Shown here: piece by piece, positions 9,576-19,991 of the stretch
How the letters are laid out: every line of letters starts with the position of its first letter
How positions within the stretch are numbered: position 1 is the first letter of the stretch
NCBI GenBank assembly: GCA_016718825.1
Contig: JADKCL010000033.1
Coordinates: forward strand, 1-64,000
Reading direction: 5' to 3'
DNA: 64,000 nt
From: Bacteroidota bacterium
GTDB taxonomy: Bacteria > Bacteroidota > Bacteroidia > J057 > JADKCL01
Notes under the pieces: model-generated
Databases searched by the model: none
What the model saw: the letters and a program-made list of their open reading frames with translations, nothing else
Told to the model about the DNA's origin: nothing
Translations under genes and position numbers: made by a program

Positions 9576-9694
9576 GGGTTTTGGGGTGCTTTTGACGGGT
9601 GCTTTCTGATTCCTGTAATTCTGAAAATTAGATGGGCAAATCTAAGGATTTTGGAGTTTGGCTTCGCTGATCTAAAGATTCTGATCCAGACAAT

Positions 9695-10075
9695 CTACTG
9701 CAACACCATCACCTCCCCGACAAAAGCCTTACTGCCAACAAGCCCGTAACCACCAGATCAGCCACGTCATCCAAGCGTAGCGTGTCCAGCAAATGCCGGT
9801 TCCGATTCGCCGGTTTCCATCGGAATGGCACCTGTGTTTTCCCGGCCAATGGCACGGCAGGCTCACTTGTCGCTTCTTCAAAAGCAAATAATCAGTTGCC
9901 AAATCCCCTTCCATGAGATATTTGAAGGAATCACCACATTCCCCTGTAAATCAATCAAACACCCTTGCCCATCCATCACCACCGGCAAGACACAGCCTTG
10001 GCCATCCACAACCAATGAAAACAGCAGCCCAAACCCCAAAATCGGAATTCGAAGGACAGTCCTAAACACAGACAT
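9695..10075 (-). pseudogene. Decayed secreted protein: signal-peptide head and T9SS tail without a middle
   Basis: At 10075 an ORF begins with a signal-peptide-like sequence (MSVFRTVLRIPILGFGLLFS) and stops after 65 codons. At 9695 a short reading frame ends AFVGEVMVLQ-stop, nearly the same as the FVGEVMVVR end of the T9SS type B tail at 17321, and the DNA (accatcacctcccc.acaaa) matches as well. No continuous frame joins them. I infer a secreted T9SS cargo gene that has lost its centre by deletion. The rest of 9576-10191 holds no other supportable gene. Confidence 0.4.
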
Positions 10076-10191
10076 CAGCCGATGAACACCAAGACTGGAC
10101 CCAAAAACGACAATTCAACGCCGTCCGAAAACCCCAAAACCCTGACATTTGAACCTGCACGAGAAATCGCTGAAAACCGCCAAGAATGAAC

Positions 10192-13100
10192 CTACTGCAA
10201 CAGCAAAACAGTCCCCCAACGCACATCAGGGGCAATCAATTGCAGGAAATAGGAGCCTTTGGATAGGTGGGAAAGGTCGAATTGGGCAGTTACATTGTCC
10301 GAACGGTAGACCATTTGGCCAAGGACATCGTAAATCCGCAATTCTGCATCCAACGGCACCTGTTCCATGAGAACTTTGAACTTTCCTGCGGACGGATTGG
10401 GCACCACCCGATGCCCGGCGATCCAATGCGATTGGCTTCCCAGAAGGTTGACGAATTCAACATTGGATTGTATGGAACAACCATTTGAGTCCGTGACGAC
10501 GACAAAATAGGACCCCGATTGGGTAGGCACAAAGGTGGAGTCATTGGCCCCCGAAATGGGTAGCCCATTTAAGTACCATTGGTAGGTTGTCGCCGCTTGC
10601 GTACTGAGCGTCAGCCCATCAAACACGACAATAGGAGGGAAGGGCAATGGGGAAACATTTACGGTCACACCGATCGAACTTGATGCGCAACCGTTGGCAT
10701 CGAAAATCGTCACCGTATAAACGCCGCCGCTGAAAACGGCGATCGCCTGCGAAGTAGCGCCGTTGCTCCAAAGGTAGGAGGTGGCTGGGCTAGCGTTCAG
10801 AATGACGGAATCGCCTTGACAAAACGTCGTGGGTCCATTGGGAGTGATCGTCGGTGAAGGTGGCAATGCGTTGACGGACACCACAAAGCCGAGCGATACC
10901 GCAGAACAGCCATTCATCGCGGAGGTTGTCACCGAATAGGTTCCTGCAGCAATGACGTTGATGCTCTGTGTGACCGCGCCATTGCTCCAAAGGTAGGCCG
11001 CCGCTGGACTTGAAATCAGGGTAACCGTGTCTCCTTGGCAAAGATTTTGAGATCCATTCGGAGTAATGCTGGGTTGAGCTGGTCCGGAGCTCACGGTCAC
11101 CACAAACCCATTGGAGTTCGCCAAACAACCATTCGCATCCGTGATCGTCACGGCAAATGTGCCTGCAGAGAAAACCGAAATGCTCTGCGAGGTAGCCCCA
11201 TTGCTCCAAACGTAACTGCTTGCCGGACTGGAAGTCAGGGTTACCGAGTCACCGGGACAAATCGATGGAGAGCCGTTAGCGGCAATCGTTGGGGAGATGG
11301 GCAACGGATTCACCGTCACTGCAAAGGCATTGGAATTGGCCTCACACCCATTGACATCGGATATCGTGACCGAATAATTGCCCGAATTACTCACCGAAAT
11401 GCTCTGGGAAGTGGCCCCATTACTCCAGGAATAACTCGCGGCATGACTGGATGTCAGGGTTACGGAGTCACCTGTACAAATCACGGGTGATCCGTTAGCG
11501 ACAATTGTTGGGGAGATGGGCAACGGATTCACCGTCACTGCAAAGGCATTGGAATTGGCCTCACACCCATTGGCATCGGATATCGTGACACTGTAATTAC
11601 CCGAATTGCTCACCGAAATGCTTTGGGAAGTAGCCCCATTACTCCAAACGTAACTGTTTGCCTGACTGGAAGTCAGGGTTACGGAGTCACCTTGGCAAAA
11701 GGCAATGGGTCCGCTGGCCGAAATAATTGGTGGTGACGGTGCTGGATGAGCAGAGACCGCAAAACCAGTGGACGCCGCCATACACCCATTGACATCGGAA
11801 ATCGTGACACTGTAATTGCCTGAATTGCTCACCGAAATGCTCTGGGAAGTAGCCCCATTGCTCCAAGCGTAACTGTTTGCCGGACTGGAAGTCAGGGTTA
11901 CGGAGTCACCGGAACAAATCGTGGGTGAGCCGTTCGCGACAATCGTTGGGGAGATAGGCAACGGATTCACCGTCACAGCAAAGGCATTGGAATTTGCCTC
12001 ACACCCATTGACATCGGTTATCGTGACAGTATAATTGCCCGAATTGCTGACCGAAATGCTCTGGGAAGTAGACCCATTGCTCCAAACGTAACTGCTTGCC
12101 GGACTGGAAGTCAGGGTTACGGAGCCTCCTTGGCAGAAGGCAATGGGTCCGCTGGCCGAAATGATTGGTGGAGCTGGGCTCGGATGATGCGTCACGACAA
12201 CAGTATCTCTTGAAACGCAGCCACTTGCGTGTGTTGCAGCAAGGATGTAAGTTCCCGGATTGCTCACCGTAATGCTGGCTGTGTTGGCGCCATTGCTCCA
12301 AGCATAACTTGCCCACGGATTCGTCGGTTGCAGGGTGACAGATTGCCCAGCACAAACTGTCCGATTGGGACCCAGGTTCAACGATGCAAACCCCAAGGTG
12401 ACCGTATCTCGGCCAACACATCCAAATCCATTCGTCACCCGTACGGAATACACCCCAGGACTCGTTGCAAGTAAAGTAGAGGTAGTGCTTCCATTTTGCC
12501 AAAGGTAGGATTGAAATCCAGGCCCAGGATTAAGGAGTTGGCTGTTGCTGCAAATTGTTCTGTCTGGACCAAGGTTAGGTACAGCTGGAGGGCGGAAGGT
12601 GACGTACACATTCCCCGACCAATTGCAGCCTGCATTGCCTGATAAGGAACCGGTAAAGTATGTTGAAGAACCAATTGTAGTGGTGACAGAGGGACCTTGC
12701 ACCCCGACCAATGAGCCACCATTCCAAATAAAATAGGCTGATCCGACACCGTTGAGCATGATGGGATCGTTGCCACAAGCAGAGGGAGGGGAGGCCGAAA
12801 TAGAAGGGTTGGCATTGGGAACATGCCCGATGACCGTTGCGGATTGTGCCTGAATGCCACATTGATCCGTTGGTCTTGCGAGCACAAACACGTAATCCCC
12901 TTCAAGGAAACTGTGAAGGGTCAGGGTATCGTCCAATTCATTCGGAACCTGAAGTCCGTTGCAGTACCACTGAAACGATGAATCAACATGCGCAGGTGAA
13001 TAGCTAGCTACAAGCCGTGTACTTCCTTGGTAGCCAGCCCCGGATGGACGATAAAAGACGACATCGTAAAATCTGCCGTATGAACTGAAGGCGGCATCTG

Positions 13101-16100
13101 CATGGAGGCGCATCCCCGTGGGAACCGCATGCGAATATGCCAACGTACTATTTTTGTAGTATTTCATCTGACCACCTTGGTAGAGAATGCGCAACGTATC
13201 CACGCCGTTGTAGGTCGAGCCGTAGGGCATGGTGACTCCTGATTCCATGATACCGAGCGTGCCATTCGACTGCAGGAACCAAGCATATTGAATCGTCGTC
13301 CAATTTTGATCTGCATCGACCTGGCTGAGTCCCAAGAGCCTAGTACCTTGAACGGCCCCGGCGGTAAATTGGAGCCCATATCCATCTCCGATGGCCTGTA
13401 CCGAAGAGAAGCCGCTCGTTCCCCAAGAATAATACGAAGTGCCATAGAGGTCATCACCCTGCTGTGTTACAGCGACCAAATTCCGATAATCCAAATGAAA
13501 AAATTTGGGGTTGCAGTTGTAAGCCGCGATCGTCGTGATCCCAACCTGTGTATGAGAAGTGTCTGATGTCTGAATCACGAATGGAGGAGACAATGCGGTA
13601 CCACATCCTTCTCCAAGGAACTGAATGCTGTCCTGGTTGTTGAGTGTGTCGTAGTATTCAATGCTTTGAGTGTGGATGCCTAGGCTGTCCCCATTGTGCA
13701 GCCAAGACATCTGCAAAAGTTGTCCTTGTTGGGCGATACTGCCATTCAACACAACAAACTGTCCCGTAACAACTTGATTCAATGTGGCGGATGCAACCTG
13801 GGTTTTTCCAGCGATATACCACAATTTGTTCGCCGTCAAGGGAGCTGCACGCAATACAATTCCATTGCGTAAGTACTGCAATTGATTCGCAAATAGCTTC
13901 AATTCCAGCACATCACCCGTCAAATAACCAAATGCGGCTCCTTGATTGATCCCTTTTTCCTTGATTTGACAAGTTCCATTGGCCAAAAGCGCAAATTCGT
14001 AGGCCATCGTTTCATTGGTACAGGGAACCCAATGGTCAGAAATGCCGATACTTCGCACTTTATTGGTCTCTAAAATGGTGGTTTTGACGTAATTTCCGGA
14101 CCGGATGCCTTGGTGGGCAAAGGCGCAGCGAAATTGTGTGCCGACGCCTGTACTGGTGATTTGGGCGGCATTTTGGCTCCACCCCGACAAGGTTGTCCAT
14201 GTCACCGATTGTTGCTGCGGATAAGTACACCAATGGGGTATAGATGGGGAAATAGAAAGTCCATTCGGAGTAAGGCTTGGGTTCACTGTATGGACCGCTT
14301 GGACTGTCGTGGCACAACCATTTGGGCTGATGGCTAGAATGGGGAAGGTGGTGTTGGTATCAGCGAAAAGCCATGCTGAATCGGTAGAAAAGGGCAAGAT
14401 CCCAGTTTGAACCGGCCAAACAATTGAATCGGCTCCAGGCAATATTTGCAACAAAGCCGTATCCCCTTCGCAAATCGTAGGGATCGCGGCCAACGCAATA
14501 TTGGCAGGACTTCCCAGGGCCAATGTGATTGGAGCCGATTGCGAACCCAAGATACAAGGTTCGAAAGGAATCAAATTGCAGCGAATCTCGTCTCCATTCT
14601 TCAAACCTTGGAGCGAAAGCGCATTCGAAGTTGAAGGCAGAGGAATTCCATTGAGGCTCCAAGAAAAAAGCGGGTTGGAACCGCCATTGACCGCCGTTGC
14701 TTGAAAGCTGCGAATTGGACCAACGTCAACCCCCATTCCGCGCCGGATGACAACATTTTGCAGCGTCGCATTCACCGAAGTCGTCCAAATATCTATCAGC
14801 AAAGGTTGCGGCGCGGGAACCAAGCTGGTATAAATCAAAACACCATTGTGGTAATACTTCACCTGCGTTCCTTCGTGCGCAATCGCGATTACATCTCCAG
14901 TCGCGTAGGTCCGCGTCCCGATCAAATTGCCAGACCCTGATTGCCTGATTTCCAAATTTCCAAGCTGTGTCAGGAGAATTCCATACTTGATACTCGACCA
15001 TTGCGCATTGGCATCCACCTCGCTCAACCCCAATATTCTACGCGTATTGGTTTCAGCAACCGTGGATTCTACGCGGTATCCATCCGGCAGCTTTTGATAC
15101 GATGAAACCCCTGCGTCATAATTGTTATATGTGGCATGTGTTACCTGATTGCCAGAGAGCGAGACCAACGTCGCCCGTTGCCAAATCGGCAGCAAAACAG
15201 AACCTTCACAGAAGGGATTGGATACGGCTGTGATGGAAACACTTGAGGATGTTGTTGTATTGGTCGTTGGGTAAAGTGTATTGGAATAGAGGCTAAAGCT
15301 GGGACTGCAATTCGGGGTATGAACCAGTCGAATTGAATCGCCATTCACGATCGGCTGTAGTCGTGTGAACGTCGGGCCAGTGTAGGGAAAAGTTTGCCCA
15401 TTGTATTCCCAATGAAGGCTACCCGAGGAAATCGGAGCGGGTAGGTTCGCCGAGAATTCAGGATAGGTTCCCGTTTCTACATTGTTCAAAGTTCCGTTGG
15501 GATCGTCGAAATAAGCGCAGACCTTGAGTGGAAGGGTAGGTGCAACGGCACTCGAATAGATCAACGTGGTATTGTGGTAATATTTGACCTGTCCCCCGAC
15601 AACCGCAATCATGATGCTGTCCCCCACGGCATAAGGAAGAAAGCCGGTGAGGTTAAGACTATTGTTTTGAGAAACATAAAGGGTCGCATTGTTACGCAAA
15701 ACGATTGAATAATTCATCACAATCGGACAATTCTGCGGATTGTGCGAGATGCCAAAAGTCCGCCGTTTATTGGTTTCCAAGAGATAGGCCTTTGCAAAGC
15801 CACTGTTGCCAATGACATTCTGGGAGGTGGCGCAACCACCAAAGGAGGTCGATTGCAATGTTCCGCCGTTGGCCATCACCGCGTATCCTAGGTTCCAAAG
15901 GACGTCTTGGTCGGCGACTGGGGCACAAAGTATGGGATTGCCACTGATCGTGATGCCATTTACATTCGAAGATGGCGTAAGGGCTACGGCGGTATCTTGC
16001 ACCGTACAGACTCCATCGCTGCAGGAAAGAAAGACTGACAACGAGGTTTGGCCTCCCGGCACTATTCTCACCGAATCGCTTCCATTCGGGGACACCATGG

Positions 16101-17103
16101 TTCCCCCTGAAACGCTCCAATTCTTCACAAAGCCAGACAGCGCATTGGATGAAAATGTCGCAGTATCTCCCGGACAAATGACCGCAGGCCCCGTGATCAT
16201 GACATTGGCGATCTGTGTTGTCTTTTGTAAATTCACGCAACACAAGCCGCGGGTCATCGCAAGCTGTACCGTGACAGGCAGATGACTATTGGCCACGACA
16301 GCAACGGCGTTTGTACCTTGTCCCGATAAAATTGTACCATTGGTGACTCCCCAAGCCATGGTGGTACCTGGCACAGGGAAAGCAGAGTAGGTTGACGTCC
16401 GTCCCATACAGGAGAATGAGGGGCCCTGAATCTGCACATTGGCATTGGGGTTTGGAAGCACAATTACGGTCTTGGTGGTCATTGTGCCGCAAGCGGCCAT
16501 TTCATACCCAACCTGAATGGTGTAAGTCCCCGGATTTGGCCAAACCAACCAACGATCGTTTTGGTTGGTCAGGCAGGTGGGTCCGGGGGCCACAATAGCT
16601 CCATTGTGCACCCAATGGACGATGTATGGCGTAATACCGACGCAGTTTTCCAACGACTGATAGCGTTGTGGGCAACCTCCAGCACATGCGGTATCAGGCC
16701 CTGTGACCCCATGTGATATCCAAACTGCTGGATCGACCCACACCGGCCTCCCGCCAGGGAACATCGTTTGGAGGTCAAATGTGCATCCTTGACCGTTGCT
16801 CACCGTAACGCTGATCCGAAATTGACAAGGATTGGTACCACTTGGACAGCCCGTCCAACGCACGACGATGGTCCTTGTCCCCTGTCCGGAAATAATGGTG
16901 CCGCCCCCCCAAGGCAATGTCCAATTCACAGTCCATCCGACCTGATAGTTCGTGAGGGTATAGGTCGCATCGGAAAACGAGGTATTCGTATAATTGCAGG
17001 GCTGGAAGTTTCCCGAAATGTCCGTTGTGCATTGGCCCAATGCCTCGCTGGAAATGCCCCAAGCAACCAAAAAAATTAGAAATACACGAAGGGAAAAGTT
17101 CAT
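10192..17103 (-). CDS. Giant T9SS type A cargo protein with seven 73-residue tandem repeats
   Basis: 2303 residues. A signal peptide (1-24, ending EALGQ) is followed by PKD/Ig-like domains. Four copies of a lectin-like module end in the motif KYYHNGxLIYTS or variants near residues 511, 751, 1077 and 1315. Seven exact-length 73-residue repeats (1648-2158) have the core GDSVTLTSSP..WSNGATSQSISV. The C-terminal type A sorting domain starts near VVPNPSAGKFKV and ends LLLQ. The modules suggest a secreted or surface adhesin or matrix protein, perhaps binding glycans through the lectin-like modules. That function is inferred. The repeats are nearly identical in DNA, so copy number may vary. It lies alone on the minus strand. 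Confidence 0.88.
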   Translation of the reverse strand: MNFSLRVFLIFLVAWGISSEALGQCTTDISGNFQPCNYTNTSFSDATYTLTNYQVGWTVNWTLPWGGGTIISGQGTRTIVVRWTGCPSGTNPCQFRISVTVSNGQGCTFDLQTMFPGGRPVWVDPAVWISHGVTGPDTACAGGCPQRYQSLENCVGITPYIVHWVHNGAIVAPGPTCLTNQNDRWLVWPNPGTYTIQVGYEMAACGTMTTKTVIVLPNPNANVQIQGPSFSCMGRTSTYSAFPVPGTTMAWGVTNGTILSGQGTNAVAVVANSHLPVTVQLAMTRGLCCVNLQKTTQIANVMITGPAVICPGDTATFSSNALSGFVKNWSVSGGTMVSPNGSDSVRIVPGGQTSLSVFLSCSDGVCTVQDTAVALTPSSNVNGITISGNPILCAPVADQDVLWNLGYAVMANGGTLQSTSFGGCATSQNVIGNSGFAKAYLLETNKRRTFGISHNPQNCPIVMNYSIVLRNNATLYVSQNNSLNLTGFLPYAVGDSIMIAVVGGQVKYYHNTTLIYSSAVAPTLPLKVCAYFDDPNGTLNNVETGTYPEFSANLPAPISSGSLHWEYNGQTFPYTGPTFTRLQPIVNGDSIRLVHTPNCSPSFSLYSNTLYPTTNTTTSSSVSITAVSNPFCEGSVLLPIWQRATLVSLSGNQVTHATYNNYDAGVSSYQKLPDGYRVESTVAETNTRRILGLSEVDANAQWSSIKYGILLTQLGNLEIRQSGSGNLIGTRTYATGDVIAIAHEGTQVKYYHNGVLIYTSLVPAPQPLLIDIWTTSVNATLQNVVIRRGMGVDVGPIRSFQATAVNGGSNPLFSWSLNGIPLPSTSNALSLQGLKNGDEIRCNLIPFEPCILGSQSAPITLALGSPANIALAAIPTICEGDTALLQILPGADSIVWPVQTGILPFSTDSAWLFADTNTTFPILAISPNGCATTVQAVHTVNPSLTPNGLSISPSIPHWCTYPQQQSVTWTTLSGWSQNAAQITSTGVGTQFRCAFAHQGIRSGNYVKTTILETNKVRSIGISDHWVPCTNETMAYEFALLANGTCQIKEKGINQGAAFGYLTGDVLELKLFANQLQYLRNGIVLRAAPLTANKLWYIAGKTQVASATLNQVVTGQFVVLNGSIAQQGQLLQMSWLHNGDSLGIHTQSIEYYDTLNNQDSIQFLGEGCGTALSPPFVIQTSDTSHTQVGITTIAAYNCNPKFFHLDYRNLVAVTQQGDDLYGTSYYSWGTSGFSSVQAIGDGYGLQFTAGAVQGTRLLGLSQVDADQNWTTIQYAWFLQSNGTLGIMESGVTMPYGSTYNGVDTLRILYQGGQMKYYKNSTLAYSHAVPTGMRLHADAAFSSYGRFYDVVFYRPSGAGYQGSTRLVASYSPAHVDSSFQWYCNGLQVPNELDDTLTLHSFLEGDYVFVLARPTDQCGIQAQSATVIGHVPNANPSISASPPSACGNDPIMLNGVGSAYFIWNGGSLVGVQGPSVTTTIGSSTYFTGSLSGNAGCNWSGNVYVTFRPPAVPNLGPDRTICSNSQLLNPGPGFQSYLWQNGSTTSTLLATSPGVYSVRVTNGFGCVGRDTVTLGFASLNLGPNRTVCAGQSVTLQPTNPWASYAWSNGANTASITVSNPGTYILAATHASGCVSRDTVVVTHHPSPAPPIISASGPIAFCQGGSVTLTSSPASSYVWSNGSTSQSISVSNSGNYTVTITDVNGCEANSNAFAVTVNPLPISPTIVANGSPTICSGDSVTLTSSPANSYAWSNGATSQSISVSNSGNYSVTISDVNGCMAASTGFAVSAHPAPSPPIISASGPIAFCQGDSVTLTSSQANSYVWSNGATSQSISVSNSGNYSVTISDANGCEANSNAFAVTVNPLPISPTIVANGSPVICTGDSVTLTSSHAASYSWSNGATSQSISVSNSGNYSVTISDVNGCEANSNAFAVTVNPLPISPTIAANGSPSICPGDSVTLTSSPASSYVWSNGATSQSISVFSAGTFAVTITDANGCLANSNGFVVTVSSGPAQPSITPNGSQNLCQGDTVTLISSPAAAYLWSNGAVTQSINVIAAGTYSVTTSAMNGCSAVSLGFVVSVNALPPSPTITPNGPTTFCQGDSVILNASPATSYLWSNGATSQAIAVFSGGVYTVTIFDANGCASSSIGVTVNVSPLPFPPIVVFDGLTLSTQAATTYQWYLNGLPISGANDSTFVPTQSGSYFVVVTDSNGCSIQSNVEFVNLLGSQSHWIAGHRVVPNPSAGKFKVLMEQVPLDAELRIYDVLGQMVYRSDNVTAQFDLSHLSKGSYFLQLIAPDVRWGTVLLLQ
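10630..12162 (-). repeat. Seven tandem 219-bp coding repeats
   Basis: Within the 2303-codon gene, a unit of exactly 219 bp (73 codons) occurs seven times head to tail. The internal units (about 11070-12162) are the most similar. Blocks such as those starting at 11291, 11510 and 11948 are spaced by 219 and 438 bases. Each unit encodes one Ig-like fold with a conserved Cys pair (ICxGDS ... VNGC). Confidence 0.9.
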
Positions 17104-17320
17104 TCTAATGGATGTTTTGATTTGAATACCAAGCTAGAAAGAAGGGTTGAACTTTCCAACTGGAAATACAAAATCTCTTCCATGCATCCCTAGATTGCAC
17201 GAGCATGGTAAACGGCTCAGGACTCCCACTCCTAATGGCCTTTTAGTGCCCGCGACTACTGATCCATCCAATGCGCGAACTGATTCCTCGAAGCCGATCA
17301 TCTTCTGCTCAAAATAGAAA

Positions 17321-17825
17321 CTACCGCACCACCATCACCTCCCCAACAAACGTCATCCCGAGCGGAGCCGAGGGACCTGTGCCTTTTTGCACCTTCACCA
17401 CATACCAATACACCGTCTCCGGCAAAGCCGACCCGTTCTCCGGCCAATCATTCCCATACCCATCCGAAGCAAATACCAACGCCCCCCAACGGTCATAAAT
17501 CGAAACCGAAACCGGCCCATTGAAGCTGCCCAAATCCAAGAAATCATTGATCCCGTCCCCATTGGGTGTCACGATATTTTGTTGGACGCAGCCGTCGGTG
17601 GTCAGGGCGACAGGGAAATATTGCGTCCGACAATTTTCAGAGATCAGGGTGTCGGATGTCACCGCGAGTGTGTACACAATGGGTGTCAGCGGCGCGACGG
17701 TGGTGGCGGAAACGTAGGGGTTCTGCAGACCCGTCACAGGCGACCAAGCGTAGCTGTACTCGCTCACATTGCCAACTCCCACTGTGAGAATCTCGTCGGG
17801 GCAAAACGTTTGGGAATTCTGCCAA
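17321..17825 (-). pseudogene. 3' fragment of a T9SS type B (CHU_C) secreted protein
   Basis: The readable frame opens at a TAG near 17826 and gives about 167 residues. It contains the end of a PKD-like domain (YAWSPVTGLQNP), the TPNGDGINDFLDLG motif and IYDRWGALVF, closing FVGEVMVVR. There is no ATG or signal peptide; only an internal GTG (17782) could serve as a start. Intact members of this class are many hundred residues long, so this is the surviving 3' end of a larger gene. The break point sits in an intergenic-type word (AATTAGCTTCGTTGATC) also found at the 9.66 kb remnant. Confidence 0.75.
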
Positions 17826-17977
17826 TTAGCTTCGTTGATCTAAGGATGCTGTAAATTCTGCTCCACGAAGGGAATCTCCACGCGCACCCACCCATTGTTC
17901 CGCAAAATTATTTACAATGAAACGCAACCCTCGCACGGGGCATTGGTCTTTCATCCGGAAAAAATATGCACTGCCCT

Positions 17978-19428
17978 ATGAAAATACCATCCACCTTCCT
18001 TCCGCTAGGCATCGGACTGATGCTATTGGTCTTTCTATCAGCGGATGGGGGCAGGGCGTGCAGCGGATAGAAGTGGAAGGGGAGGGAGGCTCCGCGAAAA
18101 CCACGTCACAAAACGGGTCTTTGCCACTGCCGGAGATGTCAGCCAAGGCAGTTTCGATAGTGACCCGGTCGGACCAAGCCAAATTCGTAGAAGGGCCTGC
18201 AGGAACGACTGCCTTGATCCCCGCCGATGCCTTTGTTTTTGAGGATGGATCCCCGGTAACCGGCACCGTGGAAATCAAGATGACCGAGGTGACACGCAAA
18301 CAGGACCTGCTCCTTGGGCATCTACCCACCATTTCCAATGGCAAGATGCTCGTATCAGGTGGCGTCGTCAACATCGAGGCATATTCGGAAGGGAAAGCAT
18401 TGAGAATGGGCCCGGGGAAGGCTGTTTTTATCCAGTTTCCGCGGGGCTATGAGGATGGAATGGAACTTTTCAGCGGTGTACCCGATGCCCAGGGCAATAT
18501 GAATTGGGAACCTATGAAAGAGGATCAAAATGCAAAAACTACCATCGGTGAAGTGATGAAGGCGGCCGACATGGCGCCGAACGCAAGTTTGACCCCGCTC
18601 TACAACGTGAAACCATTCATGGAATATGGGCTTGCAGATTGGAAGACATTTACGTTTGAGGACAAAAAGCATACGGTACATGGCTACATTTACAAGACAT
18701 TGGAGCAATATTACCCTTGCTTTGGCAATGATGCGGTGTATGTGGAGGTGCAGTTTGATGAGCAAGGCAGGCCGCTTTCGATCAAGCATTTGACGGGCAA
18801 AAACAATTGTTTCAAGCAAGCGATCGTGGAAATCCTGGCAACTGTGAGATGGGAAACAAATCAGCGAATCATAAGAAGCAAGACCATTTATTTCGAAGTG
18901 AAGCCGATCATTCGGGCGACAGGAAGCATCTATGGGAATGTATTCGTTTCGATCGTGGACAATCCAAATGTGCAACTCGATGCTGAAACCAAGGCAGCCT
19001 ACCGCGCCATGAAAGAAACCCAAAGGGTGCAAATGGAAGCACAAAGGGCGCAAAGTTTCGCACGAGAAGCATTTGCCACGACACAACTTGGCTGGATCAA
19101 TTGTGACCGATTTTACAATGCTACGCAAGTCGTGGATGTCTCCGTGGAATCAGCACAAGGTAATTTCCCGCACAATACGCATGCTTTCCTGGTGTTTGAA
19201 ACGATGAACGCCGTCATGCCGGGCGATCTCCTCACCAATGGAACCATGGGCTTTTCCAAAATCCCTCCCGGCCTCAAAGCGAAAATCGTATCCATTTCCT
19301 ATGACAAGTCCACGGGGGGTATACAGCTAGGCATTCTTCCAATCACGACCGAGGCTGGCAATGCTGGCAAGTTGAGCCTCCAAACGATTTCGGAGGAAGA
19401 CTTGATGAAGGCGATGGCGGGCCTGTAG
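17978..19428 (+). CDS. Exported ZU5-like domain protein, apparent N-terminal frameshift
   Basis: The body of the protein contains GTTALIPADAFVFEDGSPV followed by TGTVEIKMTEV, the ZU5-like beta-sandwich signature common in Bacteroidota surface proteins, and a long charged C-terminal half. The long frame beginning at ATG 17917 has no export signal, whereas ATG 17978 in another frame encodes MKIPSTFLPLGIGLMLLVFL, a good signal peptide, and stops near 18070. A one-base shift in the G-rich stretch 18045-18070 would join them. I therefore place the true start at 17978 and treat the shift as a sequencing error or a recent mutation. Function is unknown. The product is probably periplasmic or on the outer membrane. 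Confidence 0.6.
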
Positions 19429-19584
19429 AGAATCGCCGTTTTGGATGGGCAGCGAGACATTATCGCGTTAGGGCAAAACAAACGACTCGAATCAATCCGT
19501 CTCTCATCGTGCCATATGCCATTGCGGAGGCAGCAAAGTAGAATATCCGACTAATCAGCAAGAACATAGAGCAATTCAAAATTC

Positions 19585-19811
19585 TAATTAACCTCAGTTC
19601 TAGATTGACATTCTGCACATTTTATCAAGGAAAAAATCATACATAATTGATATTCAACGGCCCTGTGTAGGGACAGGTCGCGACCTGTCCCTACACAGGG
19701 CAACAAAACGCTGGCTACCACGCAAATTCATCAGAATGATTGGCGATGACATCTAATTGCATTGATTATCAATGTCTTTGGAATCAGCTAATCCGGAACT
19801 GAGGTTAATTA
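19585..19811. mobile_element. MITE-like element with inverted termini and a central 42-bp perfect palindrome
   Basis: The termini 19585-19600 and 19796-19811 are exact 16-base inverted repeats (taattaacctcagttc and its complement), and the match continues imperfectly inward for about 12 bases. Near the middle, 19660-19701 is a perfect palindrome centred on TCGCGA, with arms reading CCTGTGTAGGGACAGG. No ORF of note lies inside. The size (227 bp), non-coding content and terminal repeats fit a non-autonomous element, but no clear target duplication was found. The remainder of 19429-19991 shows no gene. Confidence 0.5.
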
Positions 19812-19991
19812 CTCCAACAACTCAGCAATACGAAAGAAAAACCGATTTTTACACTCTCCACGCTCCACAACTCAGCACAACGCTGATCAAAGTGGATTGC
19901 TACGAACTTACAGATGCTTCGCTTCGCTCAGCATGACGAGGGGGCTACGCTCAGCATGACCATGAAAACTCTGCTCTCTGCCCTCAAAAAC

